DNA from: CAYRTD01 sp964426915
Lineage (GTDB): Bacteria; Bacteroidota; Bacteroidia; Bacteroidales; GCA-2748055
Length of the DNA: 64,000 bases
Assembly (NCBI GenBank): GCA_964426915.1
Contig: CAYRTD010000003.1
Coordinates: 11,075-75,074 of the forward strand
Reading direction: 5' to 3'
Each line of letters begins with the position of its first letter. The stretch's first letter is position 1. The translations under genes and the position numbers were made by a program. Of the stretch, positions 16,799-25,717 are shown piece by piece. A model generated the notes under the pieces. That model saw only the letters and a list, made by a program, of their open reading frames with translations. It was not told where the DNA came from and made no database searches.

Positions 16799-18142
16799 AT
16801 GAACAAGTTGATCACCATATATCTCATCGCATTTTTTTTATCTTTGAATGTCAGGGCACAGGAAGAAAGTCTCTGGACGCTGGAGAGATGCATAAATTAT
16901 GCTCTTGAAAATAATCTGGACATAAAACGACAGGAATTGCAGACCAGTTTATCGGAAAAAGATTACCAGCAGGATAAATTTAACCTGTTACCAAGTGTAG
17001 GAGCCGGAATTGAACATCAGTTCAGCACAGGCCGCTCACTCAATATTGAGAATTATGAGTGGGAAGACCGGAGTAAGCAACAGGGATCTGCAGGAATAAG
17101 AGGTGATCTTACGCTTTTTAAAGGTTTGACAAACTATAATTCCATTCAAAGGGGGAAGTTTCTTTTTCTCAGCAGTGAAGCTGATCTTGAAAATTTAAAA
17201 AATGAAATGACTCTAAATCTTGCCGCTTATTATCTTGATATTCTTTTTGCTGAGGAATTGCTGGATGTTGCTGAGAGTCAGTATGAGATTACACGACTGC
17301 AGGTTGAAAGGAGTAAAAAAATGGTGGAGGTGGGTAATTCAGCCAAATCTGAATTACTCGAAATTAAAGCTCAGGCTGCATCTGAAAAGCTGAAAGTAAC
17401 TGAAGCTAAAAATGCGCTGGAAATGACCATCCTCGATCTTACACAATTGCTCGACCTGGATTCGGTTGGAAATTTTGGAGTATATAAACCTGATATTAAT
17501 ATAGAATTATTGCAGGCCCCTCCTTCAGTCGCTGAGATATATGAAAATGCTGTGATTTCCATGCCTGAGATCAAATCTGCCGAATACCTTACCAAAGCTC
17601 AGAAAAAAGCAGTAGCAATTGCACAAGGCGCCCGCTCACCAGAGATCAGCCTCAGTGGTTTATACTATTCGCGATATCTTGTCGATGCTGTTAATCCGAT
17701 TGACGCAGCTGCGGGTTATTCTCTTGAAGAACAGCTGGAGGATAATCAGTATAAACAGCTTACCATAAACATGAGTATCCCCATTTTCTCAAAGTTTCAG
17801 ACACATACCAATATCAGTAAATCCAGGATTTTACTGGAAGATTATAATTACATGCTGGAGCAGGAAAAACAGGTCCTTTATAAGAAAATACAGCAATATC
17901 ATGCAAATGCAGGTGCCGCTTATGAAAATTATTTATCGGCTCTTGAAGCTGTTACTTCCAATGAGGAAGCATTTAAGTATACAGAACAGAAATTCGAGAT
18001 CGGCCTGGTGAACTCTGTTGATTTTAATGTTGCGAAAACCAATCTTGCAAAAGCAAAATCAGACCTTGCGCAGGCAAAATATGAATATATATTCAAAATA
18101 AAGATCCTCGATTTTTACCAGGGCAAACCCGTTCAATTATAA
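16799..18142 (+). CDS. TolC-family outer membrane efflux protein
   Basis: A 447-residue outer membrane factor with a signal peptide (residues 1-20, cut near VRAQ). The mature start SLWTLERCINYALENNLDIKR is the typical opening of Bacteroidota TolC proteins. Two long helical repeats follow; the second begins near PEIKSAEYLTKAQKKAVAIA and ends with AKTNLAKAKSDLAQAKYEYI. It should form the outer membrane channel for the adaptor and ATPase encoded upstream. The gene starts 2 bp after the preceding stop, so it is the last gene of the operon. A strong terminator hairpin follows at 18168. Confidence 0.92.
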   Translation: MNKLITIYLIAFFLSLNVRAQEESLWTLERCINYALENNLDIKRQELQTSLSEKDYQQDKFNLLPSVGAGIEHQFSTGRSLNIENYEWEDRSKQQGSAGIRGDLTLFKGLTNYNSIQRGKFLFLSSEADLENLKNEMTLNLAAYYLDILFAEELLDVAESQYEITRLQVERSKKMVEVGNSAKSELLEIKAQAASEKLKVTEAKNALEMTILDLTQLLDLDSVGNFGVYKPDINIELLQAPPSVAEIYENAVISMPEIKSAEYLTKAQKKAVAIAQGARSPEISLSGLYYSRYLVDAVNPIDAAAGYSLEEQLEDNQYKQLTINMSIPIFSKFQTHTNISKSRILLEDYNYMLEQEKQVLYKKIQQYHANAGAAYENYLSALEAVTSNEEAFKYTEQKFEIGLVNSVDFNVAKTNLAKAKSDLAQAKYEYIFKIKILDFYQGKPVQL

Positions 18143-18167
18143 TTACCTGCCGTTAATCCGGTATTAT

Positions 18168-18200
18168 AAAAAACCATTTCATTTTTGAAGTGGTTTTTTT
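18168..18200 (+). terminator. Rho-independent terminator after the efflux operon
   Basis: AAAAAACCATTTC, loop ATTTTT, GAAGTGGTTTTTTT. The stem is short but the T-run is long. It closely resembles the terminator after the thioredoxin gene at 28657, including the loop. Confidence 0.8.
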
Positions 18201-18303
18201 GATAGATTTTTCCAGTCGGAAATCCGGAAAATTCCTGTTGAGTTATTAATTCTTTCCAGGTTCATCTGAACTTTTTTGTTCATGAGGCTAATCATTTTAA
18301 AGA

Positions 18304-18325
18304 GCTTTCAATTTGTAAGTAACCC
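18304..18325. repeat. 22-bp dispersed repeat, copy 2
   Basis: Exact reverse complement of 2963-2984, in the gap between the efflux operon and the acetyltransferase gene. Confidence 0.6.
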
Positions 18326-18371
18326 AAAACTAAAAAACACTTTTTACATAGACTCCTTTGGCAATAGTGCA

Positions 18372-18869
18372 CTATATTATCTTTAACTCCATACACCTGA
18401 AAGGGTCTTTCTGGTACTCAAAATGAAGATTGCCGGCACTCTCATACCCGCATTTTTCATATAATCTCAATGCCGATGGATTTCTGGTAATTGCATCGAG
18501 ACGGATGGAATTAAAATGTTTTTTCTTTGCATACTCATAAGCAAAAACCATCAGTTTTTCTGCAATTTTCATATTTCTCCAGACCGGATGAACAGCCATC
18601 CTATGAACAATCAGGGATGGACCCTGATACTTCCATTCTATCTCGTTATATCCCTCCGGTTCCACGGTGTTAAGGCAAACAACACCAATGCTTGTAAAGT
18701 AGTGCTGATAAAGAAACAGCTCCCCCTTAACAATATCCGACTCAACTTCAGAGGCGTCCGGATAAGCAGTATTCCAGTTATAAAGACCATTTTTGTTCAT
18801 GCCCGGAATACAGCTTTTGTAAATATTCAGGGCCTCAATCAGATGAAAAGTTTTTGCCTGAAGGATCAT
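18372..18869 (-). CDS. GNAT-family N-acetyltransferase
   Basis: A 165-residue acetyltransferase that would transfer the acetyl group of acetyl-CoA to an amine. The core is visible: a central strand SLIVHRMAVHPVWRNMKIAEKLM (the acetyl-CoA-binding loop is of the R/Q-x-x-G/A type but degenerate, WRNMKIA), then FNSIRLDAITRNPSALRLYEKCGYE, the standard C-terminal GNAT signature. Its ATG overlaps the stop of the upstream amidohydrolase gene by 4 bp, so the two are co-translated. Substrate unknown; small-molecule or peptide amines are possible. Confidence 0.85.
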   Translation of the reverse strand: MILQAKTFHLIEALNIYKSCIPGMNKNGLYNWNTAYPDASEVESDIVKGELFLYQHYFTSIGVVCLNTVEPEGYNEIEWKYQGPSLIVHRMAVHPVWRNMKIAEKLMVFAYEYAKKKHFNSIRLDAITRNPSALRLYEKCGYESAGNLHFEYQKDPFRCMELKII

Positions 18870-20518
18870 AGATCGCTGTTTTCCGATGAAAATACTTTTT
18901 CACCTGCCACCCGGGTTTCAATGACCCGGATTTTATATAATTCATTTTCTTCTGCCTTCATAATGTCATCTTCCAGTATTACGAAATCCGCTACTTTTCC
19001 TGCTTCAAGACTTCCTTTTTCATCTTCTTCGAATGCGGCTTTTGCTGCCCATATAGTCATCGCTCTGAGAGCCTGTTCTCGGTTTAAGGCTTCTCCGGTC
19101 TGAAATCCGTCTTCCGGATATCCTTTTTGATCTTTCCTTACTACAGCCGCATAGAATCCAAGTAGTGGATTGATATCTTCGACTGGAAAATCACTTCCGT
19201 TAGGAAGCCATCCATTTTGTTCCAGAAGGGTTTTGAATGCATAGGCATATTCCATTCTTTCACCCAACCTTTGACCGGCCCAGTACATGTCGGATGTGGC
19301 ATGTGTGCTCTGTATGGACGGAATTACCGAATATTTTCTGAATAGGCCAAAATCATCCGGATGAATAACCTGGGCATGTTCGATTCTCCAGCGTTTATCA
19401 TTTTTTTTGTTGAGTATACCGCCGTAAATACTTAACATCAGGCGGTTTGCGCCATCACCTATGCAATGAGTATTTACCTGGTAGCCACATGAATCGGCAA
19501 GCCTGGAAATTCTGGTGAGGTATTCTTCTGATGCAATAAGAAGGCCCTTGTTACCCGGATCATCAGAATAATCATTTATCATCTTAGCCCCCCTTGATCC
19601 TAATGCCCCATCGGCATATAATTTCACGGAAGCTACATGCAGCTTGTCTGTTTTATATATCCCCTTATACATATACTCTTCGAAGTTTTCCTCTGTAGGA
19701 TTCAGCATAGCATAAATCCGCATTTTAAGCTTACCGGATTTATTCAGCTCATCAATAGTTTTGATAATACTCTTTTCTAGGCCGGCATCATGAACCGAGG
19801 TTAGACCAACAGCAAAACAACTTTCCTGAGCAGAGATCAGCGATTGTGTGATCTCTTTTTTACCCGGTTGCGGTATGTTTTTTCTTACAAGTTCTATCGC
19901 ATTGTCAATAAGTACTCCTGTAAGCCTCCCGTTCTTTTTCATTATATCACCTCCGGTGACTTCAGTTTCCGGATTAATGGCTGCAATTTCCAGTGCTTTG
20001 GTATTGGCTACGGCAGCATGCCCGTCAATACGCCTTATCAGAACAGGTCTGTTGGGGAAAAGACTGTCCAGTTTGCTGTTATCGGGAAATTCTTTCATTT
20101 CCCAGTCATTTTGATCCCATCCCATTCCGGTAATCCATCCATCAGGATAATTATCAGCATGTCCGGATAATCTTTCCAGCACTTCCTCAAAGGATGATGT
20201 TCCGAATAAATTTGCCTCCCGGAGTGTGGTGCCATAACCGTAGAAATGACAGTGAGGATCAATAAATCCGGGATAAACAGGCTTTTCGCCAAGATCAAGT
20301 ATTTCTTCTGACTCGTACTTTTCTGCTATATCCTCATTACTTCCCATGGCGAGAATTTTTCCGTCCTCTATTGCCATGCTTTCGTAAATGTCAAAGTTTT
20401 CATTGACAGTGTATATTTTTGCGTTTTTGATTATCATATCAGTGGGCGTTTTGTGGTTGCAGCCATAAAAAAGAGCAATTACAAACAGTATAATTGTATT
20501 GAATTTCATTGAATTCAT
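18866..20518 (-). CDS. YtcJ-like amidohydrolase lipoprotein (amidohydrolase_3)
   Basis: A 550-residue metal-dependent hydrolase. The N-terminus is a lipoprotein signal (IILFVIALFYGC), so it should be tethered in the envelope; the ATG at 20509 is an equally good start. The TIM-barrel metal site begins with PGFIDPHCHFYGYG (about residues 84-97). A later HCIGDGANR segment, IEHAQV and NGSDFPVE supply the other metal ligands. The C-terminal AAFEEDEKGSLEAGKVADFVIL is the usual composite-domain ending. Members hydrolyse amide or related bonds of small molecules. It is translationally coupled to the acetyltransferase. Confidence 0.88.
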   Translation of the reverse strand: MNSMKFNTIILFVIALFYGCNHKTPTDMIIKNAKIYTVNENFDIYESMAIEDGKILAMGSNEDIAEKYESEEILDLGEKPVYPGFIDPHCHFYGYGTTLREANLFGTSSFEEVLERLSGHADNYPDGWITGMGWDQNDWEMKEFPDNSKLDSLFPNRPVLIRRIDGHAAVANTKALEIAAINPETEVTGGDIMKKNGRLTGVLIDNAIELVRKNIPQPGKKEITQSLISAQESCFAVGLTSVHDAGLEKSIIKTIDELNKSGKLKMRIYAMLNPTEENFEEYMYKGIYKTDKLHVASVKLYADGALGSRGAKMINDYSDDPGNKGLLIASEEYLTRISRLADSCGYQVNTHCIGDGANRLMLSIYGGILNKKNDKRWRIEHAQVIHPDDFGLFRKYSVIPSIQSTHATSDMYWAGQRLGERMEYAYAFKTLLEQNGWLPNGSDFPVEDINPLLGFYAAVVRKDQKGYPEDGFQTGEALNREQALRAMTIWAAKAAFEEDEKGSLEAGKVADFVILEDDIMKAEENELYKIRVIETRVAGEKVFSSENSDL

Positions 20519-20622
20519 ATTTAATTGAAAGTATCCAAAATTCTTTTCGATTTATTTCTCCAAATATAAAGAATCATATTTACTTCTGCTTTGAGGGATT
20601 TGAAAATATCACTTTTTATCTA

Positions 20623-20678
20623 TTGTGCAGTTGTGCAGTTGTGCAGTTGTGCAGTTGTGCAGTTGTGCGGTTGTGCAG
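20623..20678. repeat. 8-bp tandem repeat (TTGTGCAG) x 7
   Basis: Seven head-to-tail copies of TTGTGCAG; the sixth reads TTGTGCGG. It lies upstream of the amidohydrolase gene and directly before the long hairpin. A short plus-strand frame over it is not a gene. Confidence 0.9.
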
Positions 20679-20681
20679 TTA

Positions 20682-20759
20682 TGTCTGTCCATAATGTCAG
20701 TGAGACTATGATTTTGGTTTTTCAAAATCATTTAGTCGAACTGACATTATGGACAGACA
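20682..20759. repeat. 78-bp inverted repeat made of two facing TGTCTGTCCATAATGTC motifs
   Basis: The outer arms are a perfect 20-bp inverted repeat (20682-20701 and 20740-20759). The inner bases continue an imperfect stem around GATTTTG/CAAAATC. The arms are the motif found beside stop codons elsewhere in the window. The element may be a miniature mobile element or a bidirectional terminator; there is no long T-run. Confidence 0.8.
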
Positions 20760-20810
20760 CTAATTTGGAAACTCTTATCTTTAAAAAAAAATAATCGCAA
20801 TCCGAAATGT

Positions 20811-23800
20811 TTACTTTATGCTGATTTTGGACTGATAGAGCTTTTCTGCCATTACTTTTATAAAATATAATCCTTCGGGAAGGTTCCCTCGTTGAAGAAC
20901 ATAGCTATTTCCGGCTTCGATAAACGTATCGCTCATTACTTTTCCCTGCAGATTGTAGATAATGATCCTTGCAGGTCCTGACTCCCCGGAACCCCAGCTT
21001 ATTCTTGCCTCTGTATGGAAAGGATTGGGATAAATCACAAGATTTTCGTATTCATTTTCGGGCATGCCGGTTCGGAGGGTATTGTCTTCCAGATTAGAGA
21101 GTGAGTGCACAAAAGGTCCTGAACCGGCTTTTTTTCCGTCCTCCGAAGTAACAAAACAGGCATCCGGTTTACGTGCTTCAATTTTATAGAACATCCTGTC
21201 CCCCGGTTCAGTATCGTTCCACTCTGTAAAACTACCGGATATTTTGAATACCACTTCCATTTCATCAACCCGGGCCCCGGCCCATATATAATACCATACA
21301 GGATCAAATATTTCGCTTTCATCGATATAAGGGGTCCAGTTGAGTACGTTAGTTCCTGGAACCACTCCTTCAGAAGACCCAAGGTGGATGGTCTGATGAA
21401 AGCTGGAAAAATCCGATTCATTACCGCAGGTATCGATAACTGTGATAGCATACCGGGCAGCAAGGGCATCGGGATTTGAGTTATAGTCTTTAAAGTAGGA
21501 ATACCTTGCATCGTAGGGCACATTTCCGATAGGCACATAATTATTTCCATAGAGTTTGTAGATATTATAGGACTCTATTCCTGACCTTTCAGTACGTTCC
21601 CATATGATCATGTTTTTATTTTCAACTGAATCGACGGTTACCATACAGATTTCCGCATCCGGATAAGGCTCTGTTGCAGTGATAATTGCAGTATCAGATA
21701 CCGTTGTGCATTGTCCGTTCGAAACCGTTGCATAAAAAATTCCGGATGTATCCGTAAATATCCGATTTTTCTGTAAACCGTTATTCCAGGAATATGTGTA
21801 ATCCAGTACCGGATTATAATTCTGTAATTCGAGGGAAATCTCCTGATAATCGCCCTTGCATATAGAGTTTTCCCCTGTGGGATTAATCTTTAACGCAGGT
21901 GATTCAAGTACCGACACAGTCTTAATAATCTCTGAGGAGACATTGTCATTATAAACTTTCAGCCTTACGGCATATTTCCCCTGCTCACTGAATTGATGTT
22001 CGATGTCTTTTGTGGTATAATCTATGATTCCGTCATTATTGATATCCCATTCATACCTGCTGAGTTCATCAATGTTCGTGCTTGTATTGCTTATAATGGT
22101 TGGTTCGGGCAGACAGGTTACCGGGGTTTCGAAATTGGGTTCGGGTGAAGCAATGGTGAGTTTGGTAACTCCGAAATATCCGGAGGCAAACCAGATATTC
22201 CCTTCTTTATCAACTGAAATATTATCGACATAATTTTCAATAAGACCATCATCTACGGTAAATGTCCGCATTTCTGATCCGTTAAATTTAGCTCCTCCTG
22301 AAGAACTGCCCATCCATATATTTCCATGATTATCTGCTGTAATCCTATTATAAAACGCAGGTGTGGGGTAATTCTCAAAACTCTCCTTGCTGAATTTTGA
22401 AAGGTTCCCTCCGGAAAGTATCCAAAGCGTACCTTCTTTATCAAAGCTAAGGCCAGAGCAATTATTTGAGGGTAGACCATCGGTAGTAGTATAGTTCGTT
22501 CCGTTAAAATTTGAATAATTCAGATATCCTGCCCCTCCGTTGGAAGTGCTGTACCATATCCTATTGTCACCTTTTACTGCCACACCGGTTACGTCATTTA
22601 CCGGCAGGGTGCTGTTAGATGTAGTAGCCTGGTTATGAAAACTACTATTTGCATTAAACAAGAAAATTCCATTTTGGGTAGCAATCCAGAAAATATTGCC
22701 GGTATCATCAAAACAGACATCCTTTACGAACATGTCAGCCCATTCTACGTCAATTACACCGGAAATAACATGGCAGGTTGCATTATCATCCGGATCAAGT
22801 TTTATGACTTTTAATTTTTTATCGTGTCCCAGGAATGCAAACCAGGTATTGTCGTATTTGTCAACGGCAAGATGTTTAATCCAGCCATAGCCGCAGCCAT
22901 CATTCGCATAAAACTCGTTGAAAAAACCCCCGTCATAATCTATCACATAGCTATACTGTCCAAGCATACGCGCGCTTCCGTCACTCAAAAATCCGATGTC
23001 TTCCACATAATTACTTTGAACTGCATTGACTTCAATCCTCGGAGTCCAGCCGGTATGAGAATCATTAACCTTTGAAAGACCATTATAACTCCCAAGCCAG
23101 ATGGTCCCATTGGCGTCTGCCATGATATCGATGATCATATCAATCCTGTCTCCGGATTCTCCTGATTTAATGGGCCCGTTAAAGATACTGCCATCATACT
23201 TGTATGCTCCGGCTGCAGTGCCGAACCAGATAATGCCATCCTTATCAATAGTTATGCTGTATATGTTCGCTGGGATAGAAGAACTGTAATTAAACCACTG
23301 ATTTTTGTTCTGATCATATTTTAACAGACCTCCATAGAAAGCTATCCAGATGTTTCCCTTCAGATCTTTTGCCAGATCGAAGGGGCCTGCATCCTGACCG
23401 AGAATATTCCAGGGATCAGAGATCTCACTGACCTCTCCTTCTGCGTTCATCTTCCACAAAGCTCCGTTTATGCCGGGAACCCCAAACCACATGTTCCCAA
23501 GATCGTCGCTCAGTATAGACCCCACATACCATGCCCCATTCAGATCTATTAACTCCCAGTCTTTACCATCATATTTTACAACCATTCCGTCATTGACACT
23601 AAACCATATATTCCCATTAATGTCCTCGGTAATGGTTTTGCATCGCCAGATTCTCTGCCCGTCTATATTGTTGATGGTTAACCACTCATTGCCATCAAAA
23701 CGTGAAATGCCCCCCTGATAGGTTCCATACCAGTAATTTCCATGGAAGTCTATATACACAGCCTCCACTACATTTCTGGCAATTCCACTATTGCGGGTGT

Positions 23801-23999
23801 TAAAGACAGTTACCAGGGATCCGTCACTCTTCTTTCTTTTAAAAACTCCCCCCGAGGTACATACCCATATATGATCCCCTTCTTCCGCAAGAGAATTTAT
23901 CTGATTCATGTCTGTGTAATTGGTAACCTTATATTGTGCCCGCAGTGGTAAAATAAAAATGAAAACAATCATTGCAGTGAAAATGATCTTTTTTTTCAT
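20811..23999 (-). CDS. Secreted T9SS-targeted protein with two-component-regulator propeller repeats and PKD domain
   Basis: A 1062-residue protein with signal peptide (1-21, ending LRAQ). From about residue 30 to 630 there are many propeller repeats of the Reg_prop type (for example GNYWYGTYQGGISRFDGNEW and GTIWLGSYNGLSKVND), forming one or two seven-bladed propellers. A PKD domain follows (RYEWDINNDGIIDYTTKD, about 650-710), then Ig- or fibronectin-like regions. The last ~75 residues (LVIYPNPFHTEARISW ... GLYFIKV) are a type A T9SS sorting domain. The protein should therefore cross the outer membrane and be surface-attached or released. Such propellers usually sit in membrane kinases; here no kinase part is present. 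Ligand unknown. Confidence 0.88.
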   Translation of the reverse strand: MKKKIIFTAMIVFIFILPLRAQYKVTNYTDMNQINSLAEEGDHIWVCTSGGVFKRKKSDGSLVTVFNTRNSGIARNVVEAVYIDFHGNYWYGTYQGGISRFDGNEWLTINNIDGQRIWRCKTITEDINGNIWFSVNDGMVVKYDGKDWELIDLNGAWYVGSILSDDLGNMWFGVPGINGALWKMNAEGEVSEISDPWNILGQDAGPFDLAKDLKGNIWIAFYGGLLKYDQNKNQWFNYSSSIPANIYSITIDKDGIIWFGTAAGAYKYDGSIFNGPIKSGESGDRIDMIIDIMADANGTIWLGSYNGLSKVNDSHTGWTPRIEVNAVQSNYVEDIGFLSDGSARMLGQYSYVIDYDGGFFNEFYANDGCGYGWIKHLAVDKYDNTWFAFLGHDKKLKVIKLDPDDNATCHVISGVIDVEWADMFVKDVCFDDTGNIFWIATQNGIFLFNANSSFHNQATTSNSTLPVNDVTGVAVKGDNRIWYSTSNGGAGYLNYSNFNGTNYTTTDGLPSNNCSGLSFDKEGTLWILSGGNLSKFSKESFENYPTPAFYNRITADNHGNIWMGSSSGGAKFNGSEMRTFTVDDGLIENYVDNISVDKEGNIWFASGYFGVTKLTIASPEPNFETPVTCLPEPTIISNTSTNIDELSRYEWDINNDGIIDYTTKDIEHQFSEQGKYAVRLKVYNDNVSSEIIKTVSVLESPALKINPTGENSICKGDYQEISLELQNYNPVLDYTYSWNNGLQKNRIFTDTSGIFYATVSNGQCTTVSDTAIITATEPYPDAEICMVTVDSVENKNMIIWERTERSGIESYNIYKLYGNNYVPIGNVPYDARYSYFKDYNSNPDALAARYAITVIDTCGNESDFSSFHQTIHLGSSEGVVPGTNVLNWTPYIDESEIFDPVWYYIWAGARVDEMEVVFKISGSFTEWNDTEPGDRMFYKIEARKPDACFVTSEDGKKAGSGPFVHSLSNLEDNTLRTGMPENEYENLVIYPNPFHTEARISWGSGESGPARIIIYNLQGKVMSDTFIEAGNSYVLQRGNLPEGLYFIKVMAEKLYQSKISIK

Positions 24000-24111
24000 G
24001 GAGTAAGATTTTTGAATGAGTTTTTTTCTGCAGGTAAATTATTTGATACAATCAAATTATGTATTCCACGTTACTTTTACAGATTAAAGCTTATTTTTGT
24101 TTCATCCTTAT

Positions 24112-25548
24112 ATGAAGATTCGATATTTCATAGTAATTGTTTCTGTAATTTTCGCTTCTCTGTCATGTGAAAGAGAGGGCTTTATTACAGATCCGGATGC
24201 CTCGCTCAGGTTTTCATCTGATACTTTATATTTTGATACGGTGTTTACTACCCTGAGTACCATTACCAAAAGTTTTACCATACACAATCCTCACAAGGAT
24301 TTCCTTAAAATTTCCCGCATACGGCTCGCCAAGGGTGAAAACTCTGTTTTCAGAATAAATCTTGACGGAGTTCCTGGAATTGATTTTGAAAATATTGAAA
24401 TACCACCGAAGGATTCCATCTACGTCTTCGTGGATGCCACACTCGATCCCAATAATTCAGATAACATCATGCTGCAGCAGGATTCCGTAGTGACGGAAAC
24501 AAACGGAAATGTTCAGGATATTGATATTGTGGCCTGGGGGCAGGATGTGCATATGATTAGGGGGGAAGTCCTTACCACCCAAACATGGGTGAATGATAAA
24601 CCTTACCTGATCATTGATTATGCCCTTGTTGATTCGCTGGAAGTTCTTACCATGGATCCCGGGGTACGAGTATATCTTCACAGAGATGCAGTATTTGCTG
24701 TTGGAGGAACCCTTATTGCCAATGGTGAAAAAGATATGCCTGTAAGCTTCAGCGGTGACCGTCTTGAGAAAATGTATGAAGATATTCCGGGGCAGTGGGG
24801 AGGGATATATTTTTTTGCAGGTACACGTGATAACAGGCTTAACTATACAGAAGTCAGAGGAGGGAATTTTGGAATGATCGTGGATACGACCATGAATGAA
24901 AATCCAACCCTGGAAATCACCAATTCATTAATTGCACATATGAGTTCGGTAGGTTTGCTGGCTCGGGGAGCAAAAATCAAGGGAGTGAATAACCTGATTT
25001 ATAATTGTGGTTCAAGTGCACTTGCTCTTACCATCGGGGGAAGCTACGAATTCTATCACTGTACAATTGCCGGCCGCTGGGGTTATTCGCCACCACGTAC
25101 AGATCCTTCCGTATTTATATCAAACTATTATTATTATAATGATACACTAAGTACCGGCGATGTTGTTTCCAAGCCCGAAATTCGGGATATTGAAAAGGCC
25201 TATTTTGGAAATTGTATCATATGGGGAGATATGGAGAATGAGCTGATCATTGATAAATTTCCTGATATTGGTACATTTAATTATAAATTTGAAAACTGCC
25301 TGGGAAAATTTAATCAGGATGGTTTTGAGTTTAATTTTACCGATTTCCCGAATCTGATCAAAAAATATCCTGAGTTTATATCCTGGAATGAATATGATTT
25401 TCAGCTTGATACACTTTCTCCAGCTAAAGACGCCGGAAATGAATTGACGGGAGAATTATATCCTCTGGACCGAAACAGAAACAGCCGCATTGAAGATGGT
25501 AAGCCGGATATTGGAGCTTATGAGAGGGTAGAGGAAGGCTCTGATTAA
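24112..25548 (+). CDS. Envelope lipoprotein with right-handed parallel beta-helix repeats
   Basis: A 478-residue lipoprotein; the ATG at 24112 gives MKIRYFIVIVSVIFASLSC with the lipobox SLSC, and a TTG at 24097 is not needed. Residues about 25-150 look like an immunoglobulin-like choice-of-anchor domain (LYFDTVFTTLSTITKSFTI). From about 160 the pattern of VYLHRDAVFAVGGTLIANGE, TEVRGGNFGMIVD and NNLIYNCGSSALALTIGG indicates a right-handed beta-helix, as in pectate-lyase-like folds. The end (SPAKDAGNELTG ... DIGAYE) is typical of Bacteroidota proteins of this group. No catalytic residues can be named, and a binding role is as likely as an enzymatic one. Confidence 0.75.
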   Translation: MKIRYFIVIVSVIFASLSCEREGFITDPDASLRFSSDTLYFDTVFTTLSTITKSFTIHNPHKDFLKISRIRLAKGENSVFRINLDGVPGIDFENIEIPPKDSIYVFVDATLDPNNSDNIMLQQDSVVTETNGNVQDIDIVAWGQDVHMIRGEVLTTQTWVNDKPYLIIDYALVDSLEVLTMDPGVRVYLHRDAVFAVGGTLIANGEKDMPVSFSGDRLEKMYEDIPGQWGGIYFFAGTRDNRLNYTEVRGGNFGMIVDTTMNENPTLEITNSLIAHMSSVGLLARGAKIKGVNNLIYNCGSSALALTIGGSYEFYHCTIAGRWGYSPPRTDPSVFISNYYYYNDTLSTGDVVSKPEIRDIEKAYFGNCIIWGDMENELIIDKFPDIGTFNYKFENCLGKFNQDGFEFNFTDFPNLIKKYPEFISWNEYDFQLDTLSPAKDAGNELTGELYPLDRNRNSRIEDGKPDIGAYERVEEGSD

Positions 25549-25624
25549 TGGCTGTCCATATACGAGGCCGTCTAAAAAGTATTTTAAGTTCTTTTAAAAT
25601 GATTATTACTTCTTAGACAGCCTC
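25549..25624 (+). terminator. Partial stop-abutting motif and hairpin after the beta-helix lipoprotein gene
   Basis: TGGCTGTCCATA directly follows the TAA. Next is an imperfect inverted repeat GAGGCCGTCTAAAAAGTA (25564-25581) ... TTACTTCTTAGACAGCCTC. It could end transcription, though no T-run follows, or be a decayed repeat. Confidence 0.5.
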
Positions 25625-25717
25625 CGGGATAAAGTCTTTCCTGTAAAATTTTTTCTGTTATCTTTTCAAAAAAACGCTGAGATTTCCCCTTTTTCTGTAT
25701 TAAGAGTAAAAAGATGA

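Noticed and set aside
20682..20759. Intrinsic terminator for the T9SS propeller gene
   Set aside because: The hairpin has no T-run on the relevant side and starts 50 bp beyond the stop; its arms match a dispersed motif, so a repeat is the better reading.
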